Source: Fabrea salina (Eukaryota; Ciliophora; Heterotrichea; Heterotrichida; Fabreidae). From it: a DNA stretch of 64,000 nucleotides. Under the pieces are notes generated by a model that had not been told where the DNA came from, did no database searches, and worked only from the letters and a program-made list of their open reading frames with translations. Made by a program: the position numbers and the translations under genes. Below are positions 7,182 through 17,000 of the stretch, in pieces (position 1 is the first letter of the stretch; each line of letters opens with the position of its first letter). The DNA lies in NCBI GenBank assembly GCA_022984795.1, contig JALIHJ010000016.1:124001-188000 (forward strand), written 5' to 3'.

Positions 7182-9374
7182 ATGTCGCTTACACTGGCTT
7201 TGGAAAACTACCATCTGTCCCATTCTTTAGGAATACACACTGCAGCAGTTAGGTGCTTAAGTATTCACAAAAACCTGCTTTTAACAGGGAGTTTAGACTG
7301 CCGTCTGGCGCTTTCAGTTCTTCATGAAGACAAGTACACCCTAAAACAAGTATACGACTTCCACTCTTCTTACGTGTACTCGTGTGTGTTCCACCCCAGC
7401 GGAGAGTCTTTTTTCTCAGGCGACAAAGAGGGCAAGATCTACCACACTGACTTACAGGGAAACATGCTGGGGTCATTCATGGGACACACAAATGTTGTGA
7501 ACAGTCTACACATAGACGAAGGCAAACTAGTGTCTGGCTCTTGGGACTCCACAGCAAGGGTCTGGGACATTGCTACAGGTGCCTGCTTGTGCGTGCTGGA
7601 GGGAGTTCATACCCACGCAGTGTGTGTGTGTTCAAACCCCTACGAAATACTTACAGGTTCCCAAAACGGAATGCTGAACTTCTGGACCAAAGAAGGGGAG
7701 TTTGTAAGGCACATTGAACCCCACGAAGACATCATCAGGCAAATAATATACTCAGAAACTCTGGGGATAGTTACTTGCTCCAACGACACCTACATCAAAA
7801 TCCTGTCTAACGACGGGAAAATGTCTTTTAAGTTGAAAGGCCACGAAGGGTTTGTGTTTTGCTTAGCTGAGGCGAACTCAGAACTCATATCAGGAAGCGA
7901 CGACCGGACTGTGAGGGTTTGGCAAAAAAGACAGTGCATAGACACTATAGCCCACCCCAACACTATTTGGGCAGTAGGTTTCAACGAGTTAGGAGACATA
8001 GTAACTGCAGGGGGGGACTGCTTTATAAGAGTCTTTACAAAGGACAGAAGCCGTGTAGCTTCTCCCGAAGAAATAGAAGCCTACACCCAAGAATGCATCC
8101 CCAAAGAACCCAAAGAAGGCGAACAGAACGAACAAGCACTTGACGTTACTAAACAGCCTAGTGTTGAAGAACTTCCCCATGTAAGAGGAAAGCAAGAAGG
8201 AGACATACAGGTGTTTAACAACGCGGGGGTTGGCGAAGCTTACATGTGGCACGTAGAAGGAGAGTACTGGGAAAGAATAGGAGAAGTTGTTGGCAGTCAA
8301 AACCAAACAACTCCAGGCAACAAGTCTTACTCCGGAGACAGGTTCTTTGAAAGTGGAGTGTACGACTACATATTTGACGTGGACTTGGGAGATGGGTTCT
8401 TAAGGAAACTTCCTTACAGCAACCACGAAAACCCCCTTACTACTGCTGAAAAGTTCTTGGCCAGGGAAAACTTGAACAGAGAGTACCTAAACGAAATAAT
8501 CCAGTTTATCACCAAGAACGCCCAGCCTAACACCCAAGGACCTGTCCAGCAAACTCCTCAGAGCTTCAACAAGTTTTTCCCACAACAAAATTACCTTTAC
8601 TTTGAAGCAGCTAAAACTGACCCAATAGTTAAAAAAATCAAAGAGTTCATGTCTGAAAAACCAGAACTCGCACTACAAGAGTCAGAGATGGTTTCGCTAG
8701 AAAGACTTGGCCAAGTTTTAGGTAACCCCAAGGGCCATTCAGGCAGTTACTTAACTGCTAGGGACCTTGAAGTTCTTCAGAAACTTCTGCACTGGCCCAC
8801 TCAAGAACTGTTTCCTTGCATCGACTTGTTCCGACTTGCCCTTTTGCATCCCTCTTCACAGGAACTTTTTAAAGGTTCTGACCAAGGAATGGGGCTTTTC
8901 TCGCACCTACTACAACAAGTTTCAATAGCTTCAGAGAACCCCCTTGTAATAGTGGGCTTAAGAGCAATCAGCAACATGTTCAGACACAACACTTCCCATT
9001 ACGTGGTTGAAAAGAGAAGGGAGCAAGTCCTTAACTCCGTACTGAGTCACTTAGACAACCAAAACAAGTCTGTGCGACTAGGACTGACTAGTTTGATTTT
9101 CAACTTCTCAGTGATGCTTTGTTCCAAAGATGACAACGAAGGAAAAATCCAGTGTTTGACTGCCCTCCAAGAAATCTTGATGACTGAAAGCGACGTTGAA
9201 AACTGCTTTAGAAGCTTAATTGCTATTGGTAATCTACTTACAGGCAATGGGATTAATCGGGAACTCATTGACATTGCAAACCAGTTGGGAGTAACAGAAA
9301 TGCTTTTCAATAAACACTTTGAAGGAAAAGCCGAAGAAGCCAAAGCCGAACTAATTAACTTACTCAGCGCTTAA
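7182..9374 (+). CDS. PLAA: Phospholipase A2-activating protein / Doa1-Ufd3 homologue
   Basis: 730 residues, ATG at 7182, TAA stop. About seven WD40 blades occupy 1-300 (SGSWDSTARVWD, SGSDDRTVRVW). A PFU ubiquitin-binding domain follows at about 345-445, recognised from AYMWHVEGEYWERIGEVVG, and a helical PUL domain at about 465-728, which in homologues binds the C-terminus of Cdc48/p97. The same three-domain order defines yeast Doa1/Ufd3 and animal PLAA, which hand ubiquitylated clients to p97 and support ribophagy and endolysosomal damage repair. Length matches the family. Its promoter must lie in or across the 15-bp gap to RFC1. Confidence 0.95.
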   Translation: MSLTLALENYHLSHSLGIHTAAVRCLSIHKNLLLTGSLDCRLALSVLHEDKYTLKQVYDFHSSYVYSCVFHPSGESFFSGDKEGKIYHTDLQGNMLGSFMGHTNVVNSLHIDEGKLVSGSWDSTARVWDIATGACLCVLEGVHTHAVCVCSNPYEILTGSQNGMLNFWTKEGEFVRHIEPHEDIIRQIIYSETLGIVTCSNDTYIKILSNDGKMSFKLKGHEGFVFCLAEANSELISGSDDRTVRVWQKRQCIDTIAHPNTIWAVGFNELGDIVTAGGDCFIRVFTKDRSRVASPEEIEAYTQECIPKEPKEGEQNEQALDVTKQPSVEELPHVRGKQEGDIQVFNNAGVGEAYMWHVEGEYWERIGEVVGSQNQTTPGNKSYSGDRFFESGVYDYIFDVDLGDGFLRKLPYSNHENPLTTAEKFLARENLNREYLNEIIQFITKNAQPNTQGPVQQTPQSFNKFFPQQNYLYFEAAKTDPIVKKIKEFMSEKPELALQESEMVSLERLGQVLGNPKGHSGSYLTARDLEVLQKLLHWPTQELFPCIDLFRLALLHPSSQELFKGSDQGMGLFSHLLQQVSIASENPLVIVGLRAISNMFRHNTSHYVVEKRREQVLNSVLSHLDNQNKSVRLGLTSLIFNFSVMLCSKDDNEGKIQCLTALQEILMTESDVENCFRSLIAIGNLLTGNGINRELIDIANQLGVTEMLFNKHFEGKAEEAKAELINLLSA

Positions 9375-9394
9375 GGTAAAATAGTAAAATTAAG

Positions 9395-10056
9395 TTATTT
9401 CTGGGCTGCAGCTTGGTCGGTTTTAGCTGATTTGTTGGACATGTACCACACTAGTGAGTGAAGAATCTCTGCAACTCCAGCCAAGATCACCGAGATCAGG
9501 CCTAAAATTGCTCCTATTTCAGCGCCAGCGGTGCTTTGCTCGATATCGCCACCGTCAGAGTTTGAATTGAAAAGGTAGATGCTTCACCATCCCCGAATTC
9601 GATTTTGGCGGTAATCATAACAACAATGTAGCCTACGATGTAGAAGACAAAAGCCACAGAAACTGCAACAACGCTCCAGATGGTTTTTGAGAACTTTCCT
9701 AGGTAATCTAACACCAAAATCACAATCCCGCCAATGTAGGCAAGTATGGCTATGATTGAGAAAATTAGGTAGACCAAAACTCCTGCTTGAATTCCCTTGA
9801 TGATGTCTATCTTGGTCATCCGTGGCGTCGCTTGATGGCAAATCTTCAAGATCGCTTATAGAATCCCCCCAAGTTTTAGTTTCGTCACGAGATTCGGTAG
9901 TATCCGTAAAGAGTGTTGTAGTCATCATCGTTTGCCATCATCATAAGAGAACCAAGGTACGAACAAAGTGACTAGGATGAGTATCAGGGTGACAGCAAAG
10001 ACACCGCTGTGGAGAAGCCACCAGGATTTCTTTTCCATACAGAAAACTTGAGCCAT
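9395..10056 (-). pseudogene. Four-TM membrane protein gene with interrupted reading frame
   Basis: A minus-strand ATG at 10056 opens a frame with a first membrane helix (GVFAVTLILILVTLFVPWF) that meets TGA after 43 residues. Two more helices (VLVYLIFSIIAILAYIGGI and VVAVSVAFVFYIVGYIVVM) are in the same frame further on, and a fourth (IGAILGLISVILAGVAEIL) lies in another frame and ends in TAA at 9395. The loop between helices 1 and 2 is coding-like in two different frames. At least four frame changes are needed: near 9921-9930, 9884-9890, 9811-9820 and 9560-9600. The first two sit on TGA codons (CGA-TGA, TCG-TGA). No GT...AG intron fits. Options are a decayed gene, clustered assembly errors, or frameshifting. 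The four-helix layout suggests a small tetraspan protein of unknown role. Confidence 0.5.
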
Positions 10057-10573
10057 ATTTTTACAGTTACTTTTTTTTTGAAAAATAAGTGTTTGAAACC
10101 TTCAATATGGAACCTTAAGGTTTATCTAGAAGGTGTGAGCTTAGGCTTATTCCGGGGTAGCCACACTTAGACAACTTAACAAGTAATTCTGAGCGAAGCC
10201 CCTATTGATTCTGAATTCGCTGTTTAAATATGGGAACTCTGTGCATGCGGCACCTAGTCAGACTGCGGTTAAAAAATCCAGTGGAGCCGCGCAGGAATTT
10301 ATGTTTAGGTTGGTAAACACCCATGCTTACAGAACACCAACAGAAAAAAGCTAAGCTCCATAAACAAGCTTAGTTCTAAGTTCTAATTTCCACAACTGTA
10401 AGGGTTCAAGCAGTCTAGCCCGGGCAAAAAAACCCTATACTTAGCCTCTAGAACTTCTAAATTTGCCGATAAAATTCCCTTGGGGTCTCAATCCAGATTT
10501 AGTAACAGCCGGGAAAATAACTGCTTATATACCTAAGTAATCCATTGTAACTTTTTAAGGGACTTATGGTAAA
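10057..10573. other. Gene-free interval, 517 bp, with inverted repeats
   Basis: No supported coding frame on either strand. Visible are a 12-bp palindrome AACCTTAAGGTT at 10111-10122, a 7-bp stem CTAAGCT/AGCTTAG at 10351-10357 and 10367-10373, and GTTGGT/ACCAAC at 10309-10314 and 10336-10341. Most intergenic gaps here are under 80 bp, so half a kilobase without a gene suggests an untranslated RNA or a control region. I checked by eye for spliceosomal RNA, SRP RNA, RNase P and tRNA signatures and found none. Confidence 0.4.
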
Positions 10574-12652
10574 ATGATGAGGCACGTGAACAAACTTGTA
10601 TCAGAAAAAAGCCCATACCTACTGCAGCACGCACACAACCCAGTTGACTGGTACCCTTGGTGCCAAGAAGCCTTTGAAAAAGCACAAGCAGAAGACAAGC
10701 CTATATTTCTGTCAATAGGCTACGCTACGTGCCACTGGTGTCATGTTATGGAGCATGAGTCCTTTGAAGACGAAGAAGTGGCAAGACTCATGAACTCTGC
10801 CTTCGTGAGTATAAAGGTAGACCGCGAAGAACGCCCTGACGTAGACCATGCCTACATGAATGTTTGTCTGATGATAAATGGAAGTGGAGGGTGGCCCCTA
10901 ACTATACTGATGACTCCTCAGAAACAACCCTTTTACGCTGGAACTTACATTCCTAAAGAAGGAAGGTTCGGCCGCCCAGGCATGAAGCAAATGATTCCTC
11001 AAATCCAGCAACTCTGGCAGAACGAAAGGGAAAAAGTTCTGAGGTCTGCCCTAGAAATAGTTAACCACGCCAAGCGTTCAGGAAAACTAAGTAAAGAAGC
11101 AGCTTTGGACAAGTCTGTTTTCCACAACGCCTTTAACCAGTTTTCTCAGAAATTCGATTCTAGAAAAGGCGGATTTGGCAAAAGGCCTAAGTTTCCATCT
11201 CCCCACAACTTTTTGTTTTTGCTTAGGTACTGGCACCAAAACAACTCCCAAAAAGCCATTGACATGGTAACTAAAACACTCACTGAAATGAGGTATGGGG
11301 GCATCTTTGACCACGTAGGGTACGGATTCCACAGGTACTCCACAGACCCTGAGTGGTTAGTTCCTCACTTTGAAAAGATGCTGTATGACCAAGCAATGCT
11401 TGTCTGCGCCTACACTGAAGCTTTCCAGGCCACAAAAGACCCACTTTTCAAAAAAACAGTTGAAGAAGTTTGTGAGTACGTGCTGAGAGACATGACTCAC
11501 GAAGAAGGGGGGTTCTTCTCAGCAGAAGACGCTGACAGCGAAGGAGTGGAAGGGAAGTTTTACGTGTGGTCGGAAGAAGAAGTCAGGAACTTACTGCCTG
11601 CAAATCAAGCACAGTTGTATCTGAGTGTTTACAACTTTAAAAAAAGCGGGAACTTTGCTGAAGAGGCTTCAGGAGAACTTACAGGAAGCAACATTCCGCA
11701 CATTAAAAAGAGCTACCAAGAAATTGCGCAGGAACAAGGAATGTCTCTTGAAGAACTCAACAACGAACTCGAGTCTATTCGCCAGCAACTCTTCGAAGTT
11801 AGGGAAAAAAGAATCCACCCTTTGAAAGACGACAAAGTTTTAACTGACTGGAACGGGCTGATGATAGCAGCCTTGGCTAAAGCTGGCAGAGCACTTAACA
11901 ACCAAACCTACATAGACGCAGCAGCCAAAGCTTACGCGTTCATCAAAAACAACCTTAGGGACTCAAACGCCCTTTTGCATATGTACAGAGACGGCGAGTC
12001 AAGAATAATGGCCCACGCAGACGACTATGCCTTTGTGGTGTGGGGCCTGCTTGAGTTGTACCAAGCAACCCAAGACCCAGAACTTCTAGAAGAAGCCTTA
12101 GAACTCAACGATACTTTTATAGAAAAATGCTGGGACCCTGAAGAAGGCGGGTTTTTCTTCAGTTCAAGCGAAGCCGAACAAATCCTCCACAGAAACAAAG
12201 AAATGTACGACGGAGCCATACCTTCAGGAAACTCAATTGCTATGTACAACCTGCTTCGTTTAGGAAGAATCACTGGACGGAGTGACTTAGAAGAAAAAGC
12301 TGAGGAACTCCACAAACTCTTTGCTGGACAAGCCAGAGGGATTCCAATGGGGTTCAGTCAGTTCTTAGTTGGACTGCAGTTTGGGCTGGAAGAGTCAAGC
12401 GAACTTGTAGTAGTTGGAAGCAAAGAAGAAGCTAAAGACATGCTGCAAGAAGCCAACTCAAACTACCAACCTAACCTTTTGCTGGTTTTTAAAAACACCG
12501 AAGACTCAGAACGGCTTGAAAGAGTAGTGCCTTTTACCAGAGAGCACAACCAAATAGAAGGAAGAACTACTGCTTACTTCTGCAAAAACTACCAGTGCGA
12601 GCAACCAGTTACTGAAGTGTCGAAACTCTCAGAGTTACTACTTAGAACTTAA
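10574..12652 (+). CDS. DUF255 thioredoxin-fold protein (SPATA20/YyaL family)
   Basis: 692 residues, ATG at 10574 (a second ATG follows at once), TAA stop. The N-terminal thioredoxin-like domain (about 1-165) carries the family signature [19 protein letters not shown] and a CHWC motif at 53-56. The rest is an alpha/alpha barrel of the N-acylglucosamine-2-epimerase/glycosidase type. Mammalian SPATA20 and bacterial YyaL share this architecture; the biochemical activity is not settled. The segment [13 protein letters not shown]...[10 protein letters not shown] reads more like bacterial and archaeal members than animal SPATA20, so bacterial ancestry is possible. Its stop codon shares the TTAA at 12649-12652 with the stop of the convergent kinase gene. 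Confidence 0.88.
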   Translation: MMRHVNKLVSEKSPYLLQHAHNPVDWYPWCQEAFEKAQAEDKPIFLSIGYATCHWCHVMEHESFEDEEVARLMNSAFVSIKVDREERPDVDHAYMNVCLMINGSGGWPLTILMTPQKQPFYAGTYIPKEGRFGRPGMKQMIPQIQQLWQNEREKVLRSALEIVNHAKRSGKLSKEAALDKSVFHNAFNQFSQKFDSRKGGFGKRPKFPSPHNFLFLLRYWHQNNSQKAIDMVTKTLTEMRYGGIFDHVGYGFHRYSTDPEWLVPHFEKMLYDQAMLVCAYTEAFQATKDPLFKKTVEEVCEYVLRDMTHEEGGFFSAEDADSEGVEGKFYVWSEEEVRNLLPANQAQLYLSVYNFKKSGNFAEEASGELTGSNIPHIKKSYQEIAQEQGMSLEELNNELESIRQQLFEVREKRIHPLKDDKVLTDWNGLMIAALAKAGRALNNQTYIDAAAKAYAFIKNNLRDSNALLHMYRDGESRIMAHADDYAFVVWGLLELYQATQDPELLEEALELNDTFIEKCWDPEEGGFFFSSSEAEQILHRNKEMYDGAIPSGNSIAMYNLLRLGRITGRSDLEEKAEELHKLFAGQARGIPMGFSQFLVGLQFGLEESSELVVVGSKEEAKDMLQEANSNYQPNLLLVFKNTEDSERLERVVPFTREHNQIEGRTTAYFCKNYQCEQPVTEVSKLSELLLRT

Positions 12653-14331
12653 TTAGAACTTTCAAAATAAGTTAAGCACTGCCTGTGCAGAGTGGTATAG
12701 TCATGTTGGTTAGTTTCGTGGGGGTTGTTGCAAATAAAGCACAAAAGACCTTTGCAGGTCTCACAAAAGTAAAATTGGGAGTCAGGTTGTCTTTGGGTAA
12801 ATTCTTTGCAGTTATAGCACTTTAAAAATCTAGAAGTTTTTGCAGTTTTACAAGACTTGCTTGGATGAGGCAGATTTTTGCATATGCTGCATACAGTAGT
12901 TCTGCAAGCACTACAGGTGAAAGTGATTTCAGTAGCTATTTGGTTTTGAGGTTCACAGTTAGGGTTCTGGCAAACAATTTCAAAAACTGGGTCTGGACGG
13001 CACTTAACACACACATTATGACTAGAATTTATCCTTGGCTTCCGGCAAATTGGGTTGTGACAAAATTCACAGTTAAGAGGAAAAAGCTCACGTAAGTTTA
13101 TGGGGGTTTTACACTTACTGCAAGGGTTCCCAGAAAGGTAACTTAGGCAGTCTTCGTGGTAAAAAGCACAGCAAACTTTAATTGGGTTTTCAAGGTTGGC
13201 GTTACACAGGTTGCAGATAACGCCTAGCACTGAAACTTTAACGTTGTGACTTTTTTTAATTCTGGGCATGATCAAGCAAACCCTATCAATAAGCTCTTCG
13301 TTAAGAATTTCGCAGAGGTTTTCTAAGTAACTGATTAAAAGCTCTTCTTTGAAGTTAACTGTGTAATAGCACAGTTTTCTTTCTTCAGCACTCAAAGAAA
13401 AAACATCGTCTAAACAATTCCATATTCTCTGAAAGTCCTTTCTGCAGACGTTTTTTTCTAGTTTGCTGTTGGTTTTGAATGAGTCTAAAACTGGCCTTTC
13501 ACTGAAGTACTCTCTTTCTAGGGCGACAAAGTCCAGTCTTTGGTCTTCTTCTACAAAAGTCATTTTTGCAATCATTTCTTTTACTCTGTCACTGTATCTT
13601 AATTGACTTATTCTTTCGGTAATTCTTTGCTGGAGAATTTCTAGGTCCTTGTCGACTAATGAGTTTATGCCGCCTAAGTCACACAGTGTTATAAAAGTCA
13701 TCCCTAATGAGTAAACGTCTGACTTAATAACATTGTGCCTTACATAGGGTATTCCTCCTCTCATGTACTCTCCAAGTACTTGTCTGCAGAGGGGAGACAA
13801 GTAAGCAGGAGTCCCTTGCAGAGTTCTTTCGTCTATTTGTCTGTTGCCTATTTCGTAGGAACTCCCGAAGTCGCCTATTTTAATTACTTTGTTTTCTGAC
13901 AAAAAGATGTTCTGGGGTTTGATGTCTCGGTGTGCAAAGCCTTTTTTCTGCATGTAGGCAAAAACTGTAACTAGTTGCTTCATCATCGTAAGAAGCACTT
14001 CTTCCTCGAATAGTTGATTTTTGCGGTTTGCTTCGTAAATCAGTTTGCCTAGGTCTCCATCTGTGCAGTTTTCCATCACTATCCATATTTCGTACTTCCT
14101 GTCCACTTCTTTGTAAAACCAGCTGTAAATCTGCACGATGTTTTCATGTTGAAGTTTTTTCATGAACTCAACCTCTCTTCTTAGTGTCTCCAGCTCAGAA
14201 TGCGAAATCGTAGTAAGTATTTTTATGATCACTTCAGCGCTGCTGTCTTTGACCCTTCCTTTGTAAACTATAACGTCTTGGCTTGAGTAAACTGTTACTA
14301 CTAGTTCTAGGTCTTCTTCTCTGAGTTCCAT
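12649..14331 (-). CDS. Protein kinase fused to RING/IBR-like zinc modules
   Basis: 560 residues, ATG at 14331. A kinase domain of NEK-like character covers about 10-275: Lys37 (VIIKIL), HRD at 134-136 and DFG at 154-156 are present, so it looks active, but the glycine loop is degenerate. After a helical linker, residues about 365-555 are cysteine-rich. They begin [16 protein letters not shown]...CSKCKTPI, a RING-like cross-brace, and later include [20 protein letters not shown], which matches the C-terminal half of an IBR, then further CxxC pairs. The combination suggests a kinase with an attached RBR-type ubiquitin ligase module; whether a catalytic RING2 cysteine exists I could not decide. 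The last four bases overlap the convergent DUF255 gene. Confidence 0.75.
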   Translation of the reverse strand: MELREEDLELVVTVYSSQDVIVYKGRVKDSSAEVIIKILTTISHSELETLRREVEFMKKLQHENIVQIYSWFYKEVDRKYEIWIVMENCTDGDLGKLIYEANRKNQLFEEEVLLTMMKQLVTVFAYMQKKGFAHRDIKPQNIFLSENKVIKIGDFGSSYEIGNRQIDERTLQGTPAYLSPLCRQVLGEYMRGGIPYVRHNVIKSDVYSLGMTFITLCDLGGINSLVDKDLEILQQRITERISQLRYSDRVKEMIAKMTFVEEDQRLDFVALEREYFSERPVLDSFKTNSKLEKNVCRKDFQRIWNCLDDVFSLSAEERKLCYYTVNFKEELLISYLENLCEILNEELIDRVCLIMPRIKKSHNVKVSVLGVICNLCNANLENPIKVCCAFYHEDCLSYLSGNPCSKCKTPINLRELFPLNCEFCHNPICRKPRINSSHNVCVKCRPDPVFEIVCQNPNCEPQNQIATEITFTCSACRTTVCSICKNLPHPSKSCKTAKTSRFLKCYNCKEFTQRQPDSQFYFCETCKGLLCFICNNPHETNQHDYTTLHRQCLTYFESSN

Positions 14332-14395
14332 TTATTATCTACTTTTGCAAGCTTATAAACTTTAGCTTAGTGTTATGGCGGGATAATTTATTAAT

Positions 14396-16045
14396 ATGTC
14401 CTGCGAAGACAAACCAAGTTTCAAAAGAAAAAGAAACCCCAGTCCTACTCAAACAGCTAAAAAGCCAAAAACAGAGATAAACCCATTTGACTACTTCAAC
14501 AGTACTTCAGTGAAGGAACTTGAAGACTACGAAGAACCCCAGATAGAAATCCAAGATTACCAAGAGTCAAGTCCTGAGTCAGTTTCTGAGCCTGAACTTC
14601 CTACACCTCCCAGATCCCCCTCCAAGTCGCCTCCTCAGTCTCCTCAAAAGCCAATTCCCCAAAATACTCCTCAAACTACCAAAAAGCCCATCAAAAGCCT
14701 CCAGGAAATGATTAAGAAACCTAGTAAACCCACATTTGCTACCAAGCCCCAGCCCTTTTCGGTCAAGTATGCTCCCAAAACAATCCAGGATCTCATAGGC
14801 AACTCCAATCAAATCAAGAAACTCAAAGACTGGCTTGCAAACTGGCCCAGGCACAAAAGAGCAGTGCTCTTAAGTGGGCCTCCAGGCATTGGGAAAACAA
14901 CCAGTGCAAGAATCATAGCCAAGTCAATGCAGTACTCCCCCATAGAATTCAACGCAAGTGACACTCGTTCTAAAGGCTTTATTCACGAGAAAATAAGTAC
15001 TTTCTGCTTAAACACTTCTATGAAATCAACTGACAGTGTAACAAACGGACTGTTGATTATGGACGAAGTGGATGGAATGTCAGCTGGGGACGAAGGAGGA
15101 ATGCAGGCCCTAATTGAAGTTCTCAAAGCAACTAAAGTGCCTGTGATTTGTATTTGCAACGACCGCTACTCCACCAAAGTCAAAAGCTTAACTTCTTACT
15201 GCTTAGACGTTAGGTTTTTCAAGCCTAGAGTAGAAGAACTTTTCAACAAACTAAGAACTATAATCCAGTTAGAAAAAGTATCAATCACTAAACCCAAAGC
15301 AACAGAAATTGCTGAACTGAGTGGAGGAGACGTAAGACAAATGCTGAACGTACTTGAAATGGCAGCTAAGTCAAGTAACTTTGACGTTAAGTCTGCAGGC
15401 AAAGACCAGTCTGTTGCCCTCACTGCTTTTGACGCAGCAAGTTTACTTCTGAACAAAACCAAAAACCACACACACAAAGAAAAAATAGACACTGTTTTGG
15501 TGGACTACGAAATGGTTCCTTTGCTTGTGAGTGAAAACTACCAACAAGCCTGCAGCCTTGAAAACTTGTCTGAGGCTGCTGACAGCATAGCTTTTAGTGA
15601 CTTAATAATCAACAGAATTAAAACAAACCAAGAGTGGGTTTTATTGCCTCACTACGCCCAAAGTTCAGCAGTAGCCCCTGCTTACTTCACAGAAGTTCCA
15701 ATTGAAAAACTGAACTTCCCTGAAGTTCTAGGCAAACTTTCTAACTTCAACAAGTCTTTGCGAGTTGCTCAGGAACTCAGACAGCACATTTCACTTGCTA
15801 GTTACGGAGTCCAAAACGAAACTTTAGGTGAGTACTCACAACTCATAGCTAATTACGCTTTTAAACTTGCGAAAGAAAAAGACTCAGAAAAACTAAACCA
15901 GTTCATGACTGACTACAGACTTAACTGGGACTTAGTTAAAGACCACCTAATGCACTTCTCAGATGAACCCACCAGAAAAACCTGCAAAGAAGTTTCTAGA
16001 GTTTTCAGTAAGTTATTGAACAAAGGTGTAAAACAACTAATTTAA
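14396..16045 (+). CDS. RFC1-type clamp-loader subunit lacking BRCT
   Basis: 549 residues, ATG at 14396. A disordered K/P/S-rich N-terminus (1-115) leads directly into the RFC1 AAA+ module: FSVKYAPKTIQDLIGN, Walker A GPPGIGKT at 161-168, NASDTRSKG, Walker B LLIMDEVDGMS at about 219-229, ICNDRYSTKVKSL, then the RFC1-type C-terminal domain (FDAASLLLN, ENYQQACSLENLSEAADSIAFSDLI). The same blocks occur in the BRCT-containing RFC1 at 4959-7166, so the two are paralogues; they are diverged rather than a fresh copy. Losing BRCT removes a DNA-binding element. It could form an alternative loader. The stop shares TTAA at 16042-16045 with the convergent CDC50 gene. Confidence 0.88.
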   Translation: MSCEDKPSFKRKRNPSPTQTAKKPKTEINPFDYFNSTSVKELEDYEEPQIEIQDYQESSPESVSEPELPTPPRSPSKSPPQSPQKPIPQNTPQTTKKPIKSLQEMIKKPSKPTFATKPQPFSVKYAPKTIQDLIGNSNQIKKLKDWLANWPRHKRAVLLSGPPGIGKTTSARIIAKSMQYSPIEFNASDTRSKGFIHEKISTFCLNTSMKSTDSVTNGLLIMDEVDGMSAGDEGGMQALIEVLKATKVPVICICNDRYSTKVKSLTSYCLDVRFFKPRVEELFNKLRTIIQLEKVSITKPKATEIAELSGGDVRQMLNVLEMAAKSSNFDVKSAGKDQSVALTAFDAASLLLNKTKNHTHKEKIDTVLVDYEMVPLLVSENYQQACSLENLSEAADSIAFSDLIINRIKTNQEWVLLPHYAQSSAVAPAYFTEVPIEKLNFPEVLGKLSNFNKSLRVAQELRQHISLASYGVQNETLGEYSQLIANYAFKLAKEKDSEKLNQFMTDYRLNWDLVKDHLMHFSDEPTRKTCKEVSRVFSKLLNKGVKQLI

Positions 16046-16980
16046 GTATACTCAACAAACTTTTGCTCAAGTGTAGGGTAGGGGTTCATTTTCTTCAGCA
16101 CAAAAATAGCTATCATCCACCCTATGCCTATTAAGGTCGATACAAAGAACGACCAACCCAGTACCCCGTTTTTTCCTCCAAAACTGTTTGTGTTTGACAG
16201 CACTACCCACTTCTCGCCTTCCCAGTCTGAAACATCCGTTTTTGCGTGTACTTTAAGTGTGTAGTCACCAGGTTCTAAGTCTTGATCTATCTTTCCCCAG
16301 AGCTTCCTAAAAGTAGAACTAGGTGCTGTGCGCATCCACACTTTGAAGTGGGGGTCTGTTTTGTCTGTCCACTGGTTTGCTTCCCAGTCCTCTGAGTTTC
16401 CGTACTTGCTTTTGTCGTCAGTGCTCCAAGCTATATCTGAATCGTCTATGGTTATTTGATTCTCGTCTTTAATTAGTTCGTAAGAGTCTTCAAAGTAGCT
16501 GTTGGCAATTAGCCCACAAGGATCAGCAATGGAGTTATCATTTAACGCGCTCCCATCTACAGCATTGCGCCCTGGATCTAAGTCTTCGTTGTATACAATA
16601 GGGTCGCAGGAGTTTTTGATATCATCTTCAGAAACGCTTTCGCCTTTGAGTTGGCTCTTGGAGTAAGACTTTACATACTTACGGTGATTCTGGTAGAAGT
16701 TTGTTAGTTGGTAGTAAAGGTAAACAGGGCCTTCGATTTTCTCGCCGATGTTAAAAGAGACATTGAATGTGTTCCCAATACTGTATTCTTCAACTGAATC
16801 ATACCTTTCCTTGACCTCTACTATCTGGCCACTCAGGGACAACAAGGTCACTGTAAAAACAAACGAAATAAAGGTCACAATAGCTATCATGATGAACGTG
16901 CACTTTATAGTGGGGCTCAGGTAAAAAGTCTTAAAGTCCTGCTGGGTCCAGCCTTCTTTAGGTTTCCTTTCGGGTTCCAT
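16042..16980 (-). CDS. CDC50/LEM3 family flippase beta-subunit
   Basis: 312 residues, ATG at 16980. A short cytosolic tail containing GWTQQDFKTFYLSPTIKC precedes membrane helix 1 (about 28-50), a large extracellular/lumenal domain with paired cysteines (SCDPIVYN, ADPCGLIANSYF), the NFYQNHRKYVKS motif, and a second helix (about 285-303) before a short tail. This is the standard CDC50/TMEM30 layout. These proteins chaperone P4-ATPases out of the ER and are part of the active aminophospholipid flippase. No P4-ATPase gene is in the window. Confidence 0.95.
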   Translation of the reverse strand: MEPERKPKEGWTQQDFKTFYLSPTIKCTFIMIAIVTFISFVFTVTLLSLSGQIVEVKERYDSVEEYSIGNTFNVSFNIGEKIEGPVYLYYQLTNFYQNHRKYVKSYSKSQLKGESVSEDDIKNSCDPIVYNEDLDPGRNAVDGSALNDNSIADPCGLIANSYFEDSYELIKDENQITIDDSDIAWSTDDKSKYGNSEDWEANQWTDKTDPHFKVWMRTAPSSTFRKLWGKIDQDLEPGDYTLKVHAKTDVSDWEGEKWVVLSNTNSFGGKNGVLGWSFFVSTLIGIGWMIAIFVLKKMNPYPTLEQKFVEYT

Positions 16981-17000
16981 TTATATTGTGATATGTTAAA

